DNA of 8,896 bases from an uncultured Bacilli bacterium (GTDB lineage: Bacteria; Bacillota_I; Bacilli_A; RFN20; CAG-826), in assembly GCA_905236085.1 (NCBI GenBank), contig CAJOOD010000166.1, forward strand, positions 1 through 8,896, given 5' to 3'. Below, in pieces: positions 1 through 6,678 of this stretch; position 1 is the stretch's first letter; each line of letters begins with the position of its first letter. Below the pieces are notes generated by a model. It had not been told where the DNA came from. It made no database searches and was given only the letters and a program-made list of their open reading frames with translations. The translations under genes and the position numbers were made by a program.

Positions 1-1575
1 ACCTTCAAACATTTCTTTAAAACCAACGGTATTGATTTTAGCGTTAGGTACTTCTAAGCCAGAGGTGGTTAAACCAGGAACAACTGGAACAAATCTAACA
101 TCTAAGCCTCCTAATAATTGAGAAATATCAGAAACATATTTGCTAATCTTAGTATTGGATACACCGATATTAAATCTAATGTTATATCTCGTAATAGATG
201 GACCGATGATATAATCTTCCACATGGGCCCCGATATCAAAATTCTTAAAGATTTCATCGATGGCTTTGCTTCTTTCTTCAGCGGTTTTGATATTTAATTC
301 CATAGCTTCTTTAGCATCGTAATGGACTAATAAATCATTAGAAACAGGGATAAATTTAGCTTTATTTTCTCTTAATGGCATCTTAGATACATCTTTTTTC
401 GAGGTATCAGTTTTAATAATTTTAGGTGCGGGTACAACATTAACCGCTTCTTCGTTAGGATTAACAAAGACTGGTTTTTGTCTAACTATTTCGGAATCAA
501 TATTGCTAACAGGAACTTTAATTTCTTCGACTGGTTCTACTTTTTCTTCAACATTATTAAATTCATCACCGAAATCGAAATGAGTTTGTTCCATCTTAAT
601 TTCTTCTTGTGGTGTAATTTCTTCTTCGACTTTATTTTGATTATTAGATGTATTAACAGGTACTCCATCTTTATAAAAATGCGCCTTTTTTAATCCTCCA
701 TTACCGATGACCACATTGGCGTTATAAAAATTATTATTAGGCACATTAGTGGTTGGTTCTGGTAATGCTTCTTTCTTATTGATATCTTCACTAGAAGTAG
801 ATTCAGGAACTATTTCTAATGAACTAGCAGAAGCAATGACATCTTTTACGACATCAGCGTTTTTACGATTATGAAGTGGTTTTTTCTCTTTTGTTGGTTT
901 AAACATAATTTCTCTTTCTAATTCATCGGTGTTGTTGATTGAAGCTTTAACAGCAGCTTCTTGCTTTCTTTTGTTTTCTTCTTGAGCGGCTTTAGATAAT
1001 TTTCTTATTTTCATAAATAACGGGAAGAAGACGATTATTAGTCCCACTAAGAGGACAAATATCGATACGATATAGGCTAATATCATATTATTTGTCGCAT
1101 TAATCATTAAAGCATCTAATGAATAGCCGAATAATCCCCCACCTATTAAGAAAGTATCACCATTCATCGCTGTAAATGGAAATAGGGCCCCATCTTTAAA
1201 ATAATTATGGGCATCATATAATTTAAAGAAGGAATCATTCCATGTAGCGTAATTAAAATTTTGAGGGAATATTAATGAAAATAATAAGGATAGTCCTAAT
1301 AAGATGATAAAAAATCCTAATTGCGATATCTTTTTAAATCTAAATCCTTTAGTCGCCGGAGAAAATATAAACATTATTCCTTGGACTAGGAGCATTAAAT
1401 AGATGAAATATTCTCCATATCCAAATAAGAATACTGGGATAAAATTAAGAGCGCGAGCAAAATACCATATGTCTAAGACCAATATAAAGACCAATAGACA
1501 TAAAAATATCCCAAAAGCGGTCATAAAAGCCTGCGATGAGATAGGTTTTTTAATTTTTGTCTCGTTATTTCCCAT
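1..1575 (-). CDS. ftsK: DNA translocase FtsK/SpoIIIE, N-terminal part (3' end outside window)
   Basis: Septal DNA translocase that pumps chromosomal DNA through the closing division septum. The visible 525 codons start at ATG 1575-1573 and stay open to base 1. Residues about 17-38, 46-71, 85-103 and 164-188 are hydrophobic segments, matching the four-helix FtsK membrane domain; GGGLFGYSLDAL (145-156) resembles the glycine-rich stretch before the last helix of SpoIIIE. Residues about 190-410 form a charged, Glu-rich and Asn-rich linker of low complexity. From about 410 the FtsK alpha domain begins, with GPSITRYNI (458-466) and GLEVPN (506-511), near-textbook versions of the family's GPAVTRYE and GIEVPN motifs. 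The RecA-like motor and gamma domain would lie to the left, off the window. An in-frame TAG at 1587-1585 limits the start; the best purine-rich Shine-Dalgarno lies 20 nt from the ATG, which is unusually far. FtsK versus SpoIIIE cannot be decided from this part. Confidence 0.93.
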   Translation of the reverse strand, partial: MGNNETKIKKPISSQAFMTAFGIFLCLLVFILVLDIWYFARALNFIPVFLFGYGEYFIYLMLLVQGIMFIFSPATKGFRFKKISQLGFFIILLGLSLLFSLIFPQNFNYATWNDSFFKLYDAHNYFKDGALFPFTAMNGDTFLIGGGLFGYSLDALMINATNNMILAYIVSIFVLLVGLIIVFFPLFMKIRKLSKAAQEENKRKQEAAVKASINNTDELEREIMFKPTKEKKPLHNRKNADVVKDVIASASSLEIVPESTSSEDINKKEALPEPTTNVPNNNFYNANVVIGNGGLKKAHFYKDGVPVNTSNNQNKVEEEITPQEEIKMEQTHFDFGDEFNNVEEKVEPVEEIKVPVSNIDSEIVRQKPVFVNPNEEAVNVVPAPKIIKTDTSKKDVSKMPLRENKAKFIPVSNDLLVHYDAKEAMELNIKTAEERSKAIDEIFKNFDIGAHVEDYIIGPSITRYNIRFNIGVSNTKISKYVSDISQLLGGLDVRFVPVVPGLTTSGLEVPNAKINTVGFKEMFEG

Positions 1576-1595
1576 ATGAATATTCTAATAAAAAT

Positions 1596-1605
1596 CCTTC
1601 CCCTT
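1596..1605 (-). promoter_or_regulatory. Distant Shine-Dalgarno-like purine tract before ftsK
   Basis: On the minus strand this reads AAGGGGAAGG, the only good anti-16S match upstream of ftsK. It ends 20 nt before the ATG at 1575, much farther than the 6-11 nt seen for the other genes here. A rare ATT start at 1581 would shorten this to 14 nt. It may act poorly, act through leader folding, or be incidental. Confidence 0.35.
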
Positions 1606-1614
1606 ATAAAGTTT

Positions 1615-1643
1615 TTTATAAATTATTTTTAAATAATTATAAA
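1615..1643. repeat. A/T-only imperfect palindrome between RNase J gene and ftsK
   Basis: Arms 1615-1628 and 1631-1643 are reverse complements apart from one bulged base, separated by two bases. The pair contains no G or C. No clear T-run follows it on the minus strand, so it is a poor intrinsic terminator for the RNase J gene. It overlaps the candidate ftsK -10 box and could be a regulator site, a weak leader hairpin, or a chance result of A/T richness. Confidence 0.45.
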
Positions 1644-1664
1644 GCCTATCTTTCATTTCGAAAA
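1636..1664 (-). promoter_or_regulatory. Candidate sigma-A-type promoter for ftsK
   Basis: On the minus strand a perfect TATAAT (1641-1636) lies 17 nt downstream of a weak TTTTCG (1664-1659). The -10 falls inside the A/T palindrome arm, and the transcript would have a leader of roughly 55 nt. In such A/T-rich sequence a chance TATAAT is likely, so support is modest. Confidence 0.35.
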
Positions 1665-1709
1665 ATACGCTTATTGATTATGAAAAATATGAAATTTAAA
1701 TAAATATAA

Positions 1710-3398
1710 TTATTCGATTTCAATAATAATAGGTACGATAAGAGGATTTCTTCTTAGATGTCTTTGAATAGATTTTGAAGCTCTATCGGTGATATTTTGA
1801 CACACTAATTCGTTATCAAAACCATCGGGATTATTCTTAAATTCTAAAGCGATTTCATCATTATAAATCGCCGTAATCTCTTTTAATAGAGGTTCAGCAT
1901 CTTTAACAAAGACAAATCCTCTCATTTGGCAATCTGGTTTGGTAACCATTTTTCTTTTTGATTTCGAAATGGTTGAACTTATTACCACCACTCCACCTTC
2001 CGCCATCGCACTTCTTTCTTCAATAGTACCTAAGGAAGCTTTATTAATACCTTCTCCATCGACGACTACTTCACTGACATCAATCGATGCATCTTGTTTG
2101 ATAGATGGTTTACCGTTTTCATCAAAATTAAGTACCATGCCATTATCTAATATGAAGACATTATTATGAGTTAATCCTATTTTCATCGATAAGGCTAATT
2201 TCGCATTAGCGAGCATTTGTGAATATGATCCACGCACTGGAAGATAATATTTAGGTTTAAGATAAGATAAAATAAATTTTAAATCTTCCTCTCTAGCGTG
2301 CATGGAAGCAACCATTTTTCTCTTCAAATATGCCACTTTTGCGCCTGTTTTGAATAATTCATCAACGGTTTTGGTGAATTCATCTTCGACATTATCATTT
2401 GGAGGAGTAGCCAAAATAAAGGTATCTTCTTCATTTAAGAAGATGCGCTTATCTTCATTTTTTTTATGACATAGATTATTAACATCGTTAAAGATAGTCG
2501 CAGTTCTACCTAGCATTAATATCATTAATTCTTTCTTAGGATATCTAAGGATATCGCTATAATCAATAAGATTAGATTCAGGAATATTAATCATTCCAGA
2601 ATTCATCAATATCTTAACGATATTTTTAGTCGCTTTATCATAAAAGGCAATTTTACGATTATATTGCATGGCTAATTCCAAAAATTCAAATACTCCATAG
2701 AAATTTTGGAAGAAGCCTGCGACAAATATTCTACCTTGAGCCTCAGTAAAATAAGGAACGACATGAGGGGTAAATTTATGATATGGAGAACAATATCCAG
2801 TAGAATTAGCGCCATAAGATTCCGCTAAAAGGAGGAAGGTTTCTGAATCAGAAATCTTAGCTAAAGCAGGCATATCAAAATTAAAGCAAGAATATTTCTT
2901 TTCATGATCAACAATAAATTCACCGGTATAGACGATATATCCCTTATCAGTCGATATGGCTAGACCAAAGGAATCTAGAGTATTATGACATGTTTGAAAT
3001 AATCTAAATTCTCTATTAGCGATAATAATATTAGATGTTGGCTTAACAAATACATAATCGTATTTAATTTTTTTATCAATTGGAGGAGCGACTATTTCTA
3101 TGATATTAGCGGTGGCTTTTGTGGTATAAATAGGCGCGGGTACTTTACGATAAAAATAAGGTAGAGCGCCGATTTGTTCTGTATGAGCGTGGGTGATAAT
3201 ATAGCATTTAACTCTATCTTTATTCTTCACAAGATAATCAGGATTAGGAATAATACAATCAATACCAGGAGTATTCTTATTAGGGTATTTAAGTCCGCAA
3301 TCGAGAACAAAAATATCATCGTTAATTTCGATGACTGTTAGATTTTTTCCTGCTTCATCTAAACCACCTAAAGCAAATATTCTTATCTTATCGCTCAT
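1710..3398 (-). CDS. rnjB: RNase J family protein (metallo-beta-lactamase/beta-CASP), degenerate J2-like
   Basis: 562 residues, the usual RNase J length, with the family layout: beta-lactamase fold at the N terminus, beta-CASP insert (about 200-370), then the fold's return and a C-terminal domain ending in the typical RRNPLIVPIIIEIE region. RNase J enzymes cut and 5'-trim RNA using two metals. Here several conserved sites are altered: HxHxDH reads HAHTEQ (H70, H72, E74, Q75), the GDF aspartate is Glu (E160), the PVHG histidine is Arg (R389), and the GSQGE motif of the beta-CASP region is not recognisable (LGRTATIF there). H138 and H367 remain. B. subtilis RNase J2 also has a weakened motif and works with J1, so this is probably a J2-type partner subunit. 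The neighbourhood between pnp and ftsK fits rnjB, but the symbol is inferred. Start ATG 3398 is chosen because GAGGTG lies 6 nt upstream. No J1 partner is in the window. Confidence 0.88.
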   Translation of the reverse strand: MSDKIRIFALGGLDEAGKNLTVIEINDDIFVLDCGLKYPNKNTPGIDCIIPNPDYLVKNKDRVKCYIITHAHTEQIGALPYFYRKVPAPIYTTKATANIIEIVAPPIDKKIKYDYVFVKPTSNIIIANREFRLFQTCHNTLDSFGLAISTDKGYIVYTGEFIVDHEKKYSCFNFDMPALAKISDSETFLLLAESYGANSTGYCSPYHKFTPHVVPYFTEAQGRIFVAGFFQNFYGVFEFLELAMQYNRKIAFYDKATKNIVKILMNSGMINIPESNLIDYSDILRYPKKELMILMLGRTATIFNDVNNLCHKKNEDKRIFLNEEDTFILATPPNDNVEDEFTKTVDELFKTGAKVAYLKRKMVASMHAREEDLKFILSYLKPKYYLPVRGSYSQMLANAKLALSMKIGLTHNNVFILDNGMVLNFDENGKPSIKQDASIDVSEVVVDGEGINKASLGTIEERSAMAEGGVVVISSTISKSKRKMVTKPDCQMRGFVFVKDAEPLLKEITAIYNDEIALEFKNNPDGFDNELVCQNITDRASKSIQRHLRRNPLIVPIIIEIE

Positions 3399-3404
3399 AA
3401 AAAT

Positions 3405-3410
3405 CACCTC
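3405..3410 (-). promoter_or_regulatory. Ribosome binding site that fixes the RNase J gene start
   Basis: The minus strand reads GAGGTG, six bases before ATG 3398. The in-frame GTG at 3407-3405, a tempting longer start, is part of this site, so the shorter protein is preferred. Confidence 0.8.
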
Positions 3411-3444
3411 ATATCATGAATTGACTATCGTTAGGACTAATTAG

Positions 3445-3472
3445 ATTATATATTAATATAACTAATTGAAAA
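3445..3472 (-). promoter_or_regulatory. Candidate sigma-A-type promoter for the RNase J gene
   Basis: On the minus strand TTTTCA (3472-3467, four of six matches to TTGACA) is followed after 16 nt by a perfect TATAAT (3450-3445). Transcription would begin near 3438, giving a leader of about 40 nt that carries the ribosome site. It lies just downstream of the strong terminator that closes the preceding operon, exactly where a fresh promoter is needed. The surroundings are very A/T-rich, which weakens the motif evidence. Confidence 0.5.
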
Positions 3473-3511
3473 ATATATTTTTTAAAAAATTGTGTAAAAA
3501 GTTATGTCCAA

Positions 3512-3544
3512 AATCAATAAAAAGGGTGATAAGCATATCACCCT
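3512..3544 (-). terminator. Intrinsic terminator after the DUF1667 gene
   Basis: The arms AGGGTGATA and TATCACCCT (3544-3536 and 3531-3523 on the minus strand) pair perfectly over 9 bp around a 4-nt loop. A T-rich tract (TTTTTATTGATTTT) follows directly. It begins 20 nt after the DUF1667 stop codon and separates the redox genes from the RNase J gene. Confidence 0.9.
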
Positions 3545-3564
3545 AGACTGTTTAGATTATTGAA

Positions 3565-3906
3565 TTAATCGATATCGCGACAAACAACGATATTTGAACC
3601 CGTATTAGCGACATTTTCAATCGCGATATCCCCTATTTTTAAAGGAGCTTTTAACATGGTTTTATTTATCTCATCCATGACATCGAATATCTTATCTTTA
3701 GGAATTTCTGGTACGGTTTTTACCGATACGACACATTCTTCTCTATTGATAACACGCATCGTTGATGTGACACTTCTTTTCGGGTCGGTTACTTCGTTTT
3801 TCGCGTAAATCTCCCCTCTTTTACAAGAATTACCGGTGACATTTAATTCATCATCAATTTGTAGATGGCAACCACGTGGACAAACAATACAAACAAATTC
3901 TCTCAT
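3565..3906 (-). CDS. DUF1667 family protein, small probable Fe-S subunit
   Basis: A 113-residue cytoplasmic protein with no signal peptide or membrane segment. The first 28 residues carry C6-x2-C9-x3-C13-x14-C28 (CIVCPRGC then GNSCKRGE), resembling the [4Fe-4S] site at the N terminus of molybdopterin oxidoreductases. This is how the DUF1667 family is usually described. The rest has the family's TSTMRV and PEIPKDKI patterns. It is the last gene of the redox trio: its ATG follows the upstream TAA by one base, and AAGGAG (3922-3917) lies 10 nt upstream within the preceding gene, so translation is probably coupled. DUF1667 proteins commonly accompany GlpA-like and NAD/FAD oxidoreductases next to glycerol genes. 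A role in passing electrons between the two flavoproteins is inferred; cluster binding is inferred from spacing alone. Confidence 0.88.
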   Translation of the reverse strand: MREFVCIVCPRGCHLQIDDELNVTGNSCKRGEIYAKNEVTDPKRSVTSTMRVINREECVVSVKTVPEIPKDKIFDVMDEINKTMLKAPLKIGDIAIENVANTGSNIVVCRDID

Positions 3907-3907
3907 T

Positions 3908-5161
3908 TTATTCTTTCTCCTTTAAATAGACGTTTAAATCACCTTGTTTAATCTTTTCCATTAATGAAGCAGGAAGTTTGATATTTTCCATTTCCGAAGG
4001 AATCATTACTAATTTAGGTAATTTTTTAATCACTTCATTATTGGATTCGATGATGATATCGACATTTTTAATTGGTTTTCTAACTCTAAATTTAAGAGCG
4101 ATATCTTCTTGATTATTTTTTTCGATATATTGAGGAACGACATAACCAATTCCATTACCTGGATTGACTTTGATATATTCTTTTCCTTCTAATAATCCTT
4201 TAATATATAAGGCCGCTCCATGGCCAGCGGCACGTCCTTCTTGAGAGACGAAGTCGACTAAATCATGCACATGTAGACAATTACCGCAACTAAATAAACC
4301 AGGAATAGATGTTTGCATATGTTCGTCTACTTTAGTTCCTTTCGTGGATGAGATTTCCGCTCCGGTATTATTGATGACATTAACATTAGGAATTAAACCG
4401 ATAGATAATAATAAAGTATCGCATTCAAATTCCATTTCCGTTCCAGGAATAAATCTCATCTTATCATCAACTTTAGAAACTATTACTTTTTCAACTCTAT
4501 CTTTACCGATAACTTTAGATACAGAATGCGATAGATATAAAGGAATATTATAATCGTTAAGACATTGAGCAATATTACGGTTTAAGCCGTTAGAATATGG
4601 CATAATCTCACATACAGCGAGAACTTTTGCCCCTTCTAAAGTCATTCTTCTCGCCATGATTAAGCCGATATCCCCAGAGCCTAAAATTAAGACTCTTTTA
4701 CCGACTAAATATCCTTCTAAATTAAGATATTTTTGGGCTGTACCAGCGGTGATAACTCCAGAAGGTCTATCGCCAGGAATTTGAATTGCTCCAGCATTTC
4801 TTTCATAACAGCCAGTAGCTAAAATTACAGCTTTAGCCTTGATTTCTACCGCGCCATCTTCAACGCTAGAATAGGTGATAACTTTATCTTTAGATATATC
4901 TAAGACCATGGCTTGAGTCTTATATTCAATACCTAATTCTTTAACTTGATTAGCGAATCTAGTGAGATATTCTGGTCCGGTTAATTCTTCTTTAAATTCG
5001 GTTAAACCAAAGCCGTTATGAATGCATTGATTTAAAATACCACCTAGATAAGGATCTTTTTCTAAGATAAGGATATCTTTTATACCATCTTTATGGGCTT
5101 GAATCGCCGCGGCCATCCCAGCGGAACCGCCACCAACGATGACTAAATCACGTTCTACCAT
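3908..5161 (-). CDS. NAD(P)/FAD-dependent oxidoreductase of the GlpA-like/DUF1667 trio
   Basis: A 417-residue soluble flavoprotein with two dinucleotide folds: GGGSAG at residues 10-15 for FAD and GSGDIG at 161-166 for NAD(P). The motif NQCIHNGFG (44-52) and the GLFSCGNCLHVHDLVDFVSQ region (288-307, second FAD contact) are typical of the group related to opine oxidase A, HcnB and sarcosine oxidase subunits. The CxxxxC redox disulfide of thioredoxin or glutathione reductases is absent. The extra segment from about 330 to the end is small and beta-rich-looking. The ATG touches the TAA of the GlpA-like gene with no gap, and AAGGAGG (5176-5170) sits 8 nt upstream. Likely role, inferred: it moves electrons from the GlpA-like subunit to NAD(P)+ or another acceptor. 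It occupies the operon position of GlpB in glpABC but is not clearly homologous to E. coli GlpB, which does not obviously share the second nucleotide fold. The true acceptor is unknown. Confidence 0.88.
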   Translation of the reverse strand: MVERDLVIVGGGSAGMAAAIQAHKDGIKDILILEKDPYLGGILNQCIHNGFGLTEFKEELTGPEYLTRFANQVKELGIEYKTQAMVLDISKDKVITYSSVEDGAVEIKAKAVILATGCYERNAGAIQIPGDRPSGVITAGTAQKYLNLEGYLVGKRVLILGSGDIGLIMARRMTLEGAKVLAVCEIMPYSNGLNRNIAQCLNDYNIPLYLSHSVSKVIGKDRVEKVIVSKVDDKMRFIPGTEMEFECDTLLLSIGLIPNVNVINNTGAEISSTKGTKVDEHMQTSIPGLFSCGNCLHVHDLVDFVSQEGRAAGHGAALYIKGLLEGKEYIKVNPGNGIGYVVPQYIEKNNQEDIALKFRVRKPIKNVDIIIESNNEVIKKLPKLVMIPSEMENIKLPASLMEKIKQGDLNVYLKEKE

Positions 5162-6604
5162 TTATTTGCCCTCCTTTAATCTAGCGATAATAATTTTTGA
5201 ATTTATGGAATCATATGGGATATCTAAAGGAGATAGATGATAATGTTTGGCTAATAAATTAACGACATGAGGTTGGCAAAAGCCACCTTGACATTTACCA
5301 AAACCGGCTCTCACTCTTTTTTTCATGGCTTTGACACTTCTAGGAGGAACACTTCTAGATAAAGCATCAAGCATCTCTCCTTCACTAACTTGTTCACATG
5401 AACATAATATATGAGCGTATGTAGGATTATTTTTAATTAATTCATTTCTTTCTTCTAAAGATAATTCTTTAGGTCTGATGTATCTTTTTACGCGAGGATT
5501 ATAATTAGATTTTTCTTTTAATTCCACTAATTTTCCTACCATCTCTTCGACAACATATTTACCAATCGCAGGAGATGAGACTAATCCTGGAGATTCTATA
5601 CCTCCAAGGATGATAAAATTAGGTAATGTTTTAGCAAATTCAATGACAAAATCATGTCTTGTACATGTCGCTCTTAAGCCCGCAAAACATCTAATGGCTT
5701 GATTAAACGGGATGGATGGAACCATCTCTAAGGCTGAAGCTCTAACATTAGCTAATGTTGGTCCATCGCAAGAAAAATCATCTAATTCATTTATGGATTC
5801 ACTTGATGGTCCACATAAATAATTATTTGATGTGGTCATAGTTACTAAGATACCTTTGCCCTTTTCTGATGGTAAAGGGAAGATGGTATGATTAACTAGA
5901 CCTCTCTTATAATGGTCTAAAACAAAATATTCACCTTTTCTAGGAGTGATATGCCAATCAGTTTCTTCGACGAGATTAGTAATTTTCTCACTTGCTAAAC
6001 CAGTGGCATTGATGACTATTTTAGCGATATATTCTTTTCCACTTCTAGTGATAACTTTAATATCTTGATTATCTTTTTTAATATCAACGACTTCTTCGTT
6101 AAGATATAATTCCACTCCATTATCAACAGCATTTTCCATGGCATGAACGACGAGATTAAATGGGTCAATAATTCCCGCAGTTGGAGCGAATAATGCTCCT
6201 TTAGCTTCGGGATTAATATTAGGTTCCATGGCTAATAATTCTTCTTTAGAAAGAATCTTAACTTCTACGCCGTTTTCTTTAGAACGTTTGGCTAAATCAT
6301 CTAAGATTTTTAATTGTTCATCATATAAGGCGACAGTTAATGAGCCGCATCTAGAGAAATGGACATCTAAATCATCAGCGATTTCATCAAACATCTTATT
6401 GCCTAGGACATTAAATTTAGCTTTATTGGTTCCTGGAACAGGGTCATAGCCAGAGTGAACGATAGCGGAATTAGCCATAGAAGTGACATTTCCCACATCA
6501 TTTTCTTTTTCTAATACGGCCACTTTTAATTCGTAGCGGCTTAAATTACGAGCGATCATCGCTCCAACAGCGCCTGCGCCGAGGACTAAAACATCATATT
6601 TCAT
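5162..6604 (-). CDS. GlpA-like glycerol-3-phosphate dehydrogenase (FAD) with C-terminal BFD [2Fe-2S] domain
   Basis: A 480-residue soluble flavoprotein, probably oxidising glycerol 3-phosphate to dihydroxyacetone phosphate. Residues 1-370 are a D-amino-acid-oxidase-type (DAO) FAD domain: GAGAVG (9-14), the HSG loop (50-52), NATGLAS (199-205), GLRATCTRHDF (309-319) and SPGLVSSPAIG (338-348). Residues about 395-460 are a bacterioferritin-associated-ferredoxin domain with C401-x-C403 and C438-x4-C443, the ligand pattern for a [2Fe-2S] cluster. The C-terminal domain is like that of E. coli GlpA. Start ATG 6604 is chosen over an in-frame GTG at 6622, because that GTG is adjacent to the GGGGAG ribosome site (6620-6615). 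It heads a trio with a NAD(P)/FAD protein and a DUF1667 protein, whose ATG/TAA contacts suggest a complex. L-2-hydroxyglutarate oxidase is an alternative, since LhgO shares the DAO fold, but the BFD tail and partners favour GlpA. Neither glpK nor glpF is in view. Confidence 0.88.
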   Translation of the reverse strand: MKYDVLVLGAGAVGAMIARNLSRYELKVAVLEKENDVGNVTSMANSAIVHSGYDPVPGTNKAKFNVLGNKMFDEIADDLDVHFSRCGSLTVALYDEQLKILDDLAKRSKENGVEVKILSKEELLAMEPNINPEAKGALFAPTAGIIDPFNLVVHAMENAVDNGVELYLNEEVVDIKKDNQDIKVITRSGKEYIAKIVINATGLASEKITNLVEETDWHITPRKGEYFVLDHYKRGLVNHTIFPLPSEKGKGILVTMTTSNNYLCGPSSESINELDDFSCDGPTLANVRASALEMVPSIPFNQAIRCFAGLRATCTRHDFVIEFAKTLPNFIILGGIESPGLVSSPAIGKYVVEEMVGKLVELKEKSNYNPRVKRYIRPKELSLEERNELIKNNPTYAHILCSCEQVSEGEMLDALSRSVPPRSVKAMKKRVRAGFGKCQGGFCQPHVVNLLAKHYHLSPLDIPYDSINSKIIIARLKEGK

Positions 6605-6614
6605 ATTATTTATG

Positions 6615-6620
6615 CTCCCC
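6615..6620 (-). promoter_or_regulatory. Ribosome binding site that fixes the GlpA-like gene start
   Basis: The minus strand reads GGGGAG, 10 nt before ATG 6604. The in-frame GTG at 6622-6620 overlaps its first G, so using it as a start would leave no ribosome site upstream. Confidence 0.75.
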
Positions 6621-6635
6621 ACTACTTATAAAATA

Positions 6636-6667
6636 AAGGAAGATTTACTTAAAAGCAAATCATCCTT
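6636..6667. terminator. Imperfect terminator-like hairpin between pnp and the GlpA-like gene
   Basis: Arms 6636-6648 and 6655-6667 pair over 13 positions with one T-T mismatch and one G-T pair, around a 6-nt loop. On the minus strand it lies 11 nt after the pnp stop and is followed by an interrupted T tract (TTTATTTTAT); on the plus strand TTTTTT follows. It may be an intrinsic terminator for pnp, but only 31 nt separate it from the next ATG. It could be leaky, so that pnp and the redox genes form one transcript with reduced downstream flow, or it could protect the pnp mRNA end. Confidence 0.55.
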
Positions 6668-6678
6668 AATTTTTTATC

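Noticed and set aside
478..693. Plus-strand open frame rich in Phe, Asn and Ile
   Set aside because: It is the reverse of the Glu/Asn-rich linker of ftsK, which explains its composition.
1939..2169. Plus-strand open frames opposite the RNase J and redox genes (also 4344-4553 and 6228-6449)
   Set aside because: Each lies wholly within a well-supported minus-strand gene and shows no recognisable domain.
3405..3407. GTG as a longer start for the RNase J gene (three extra residues)
   Set aside because: It is part of the GAGGTG ribosome site that serves ATG 3398.
6620..6622. GTG as a longer start for the GlpA-like gene (six extra residues)
   Set aside because: It overlaps the GGGGAG ribosome site of the ATG at 6604, has no ribosome site of its own, and the FAD-fold motif starts normally after ATG 6604.
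6625..6630. TATAAG as a -10 box for the redox genes
   Set aside because: No acceptable -35 lies 16-18 nt upstream, and transcription would start at or inside the ribosome site.
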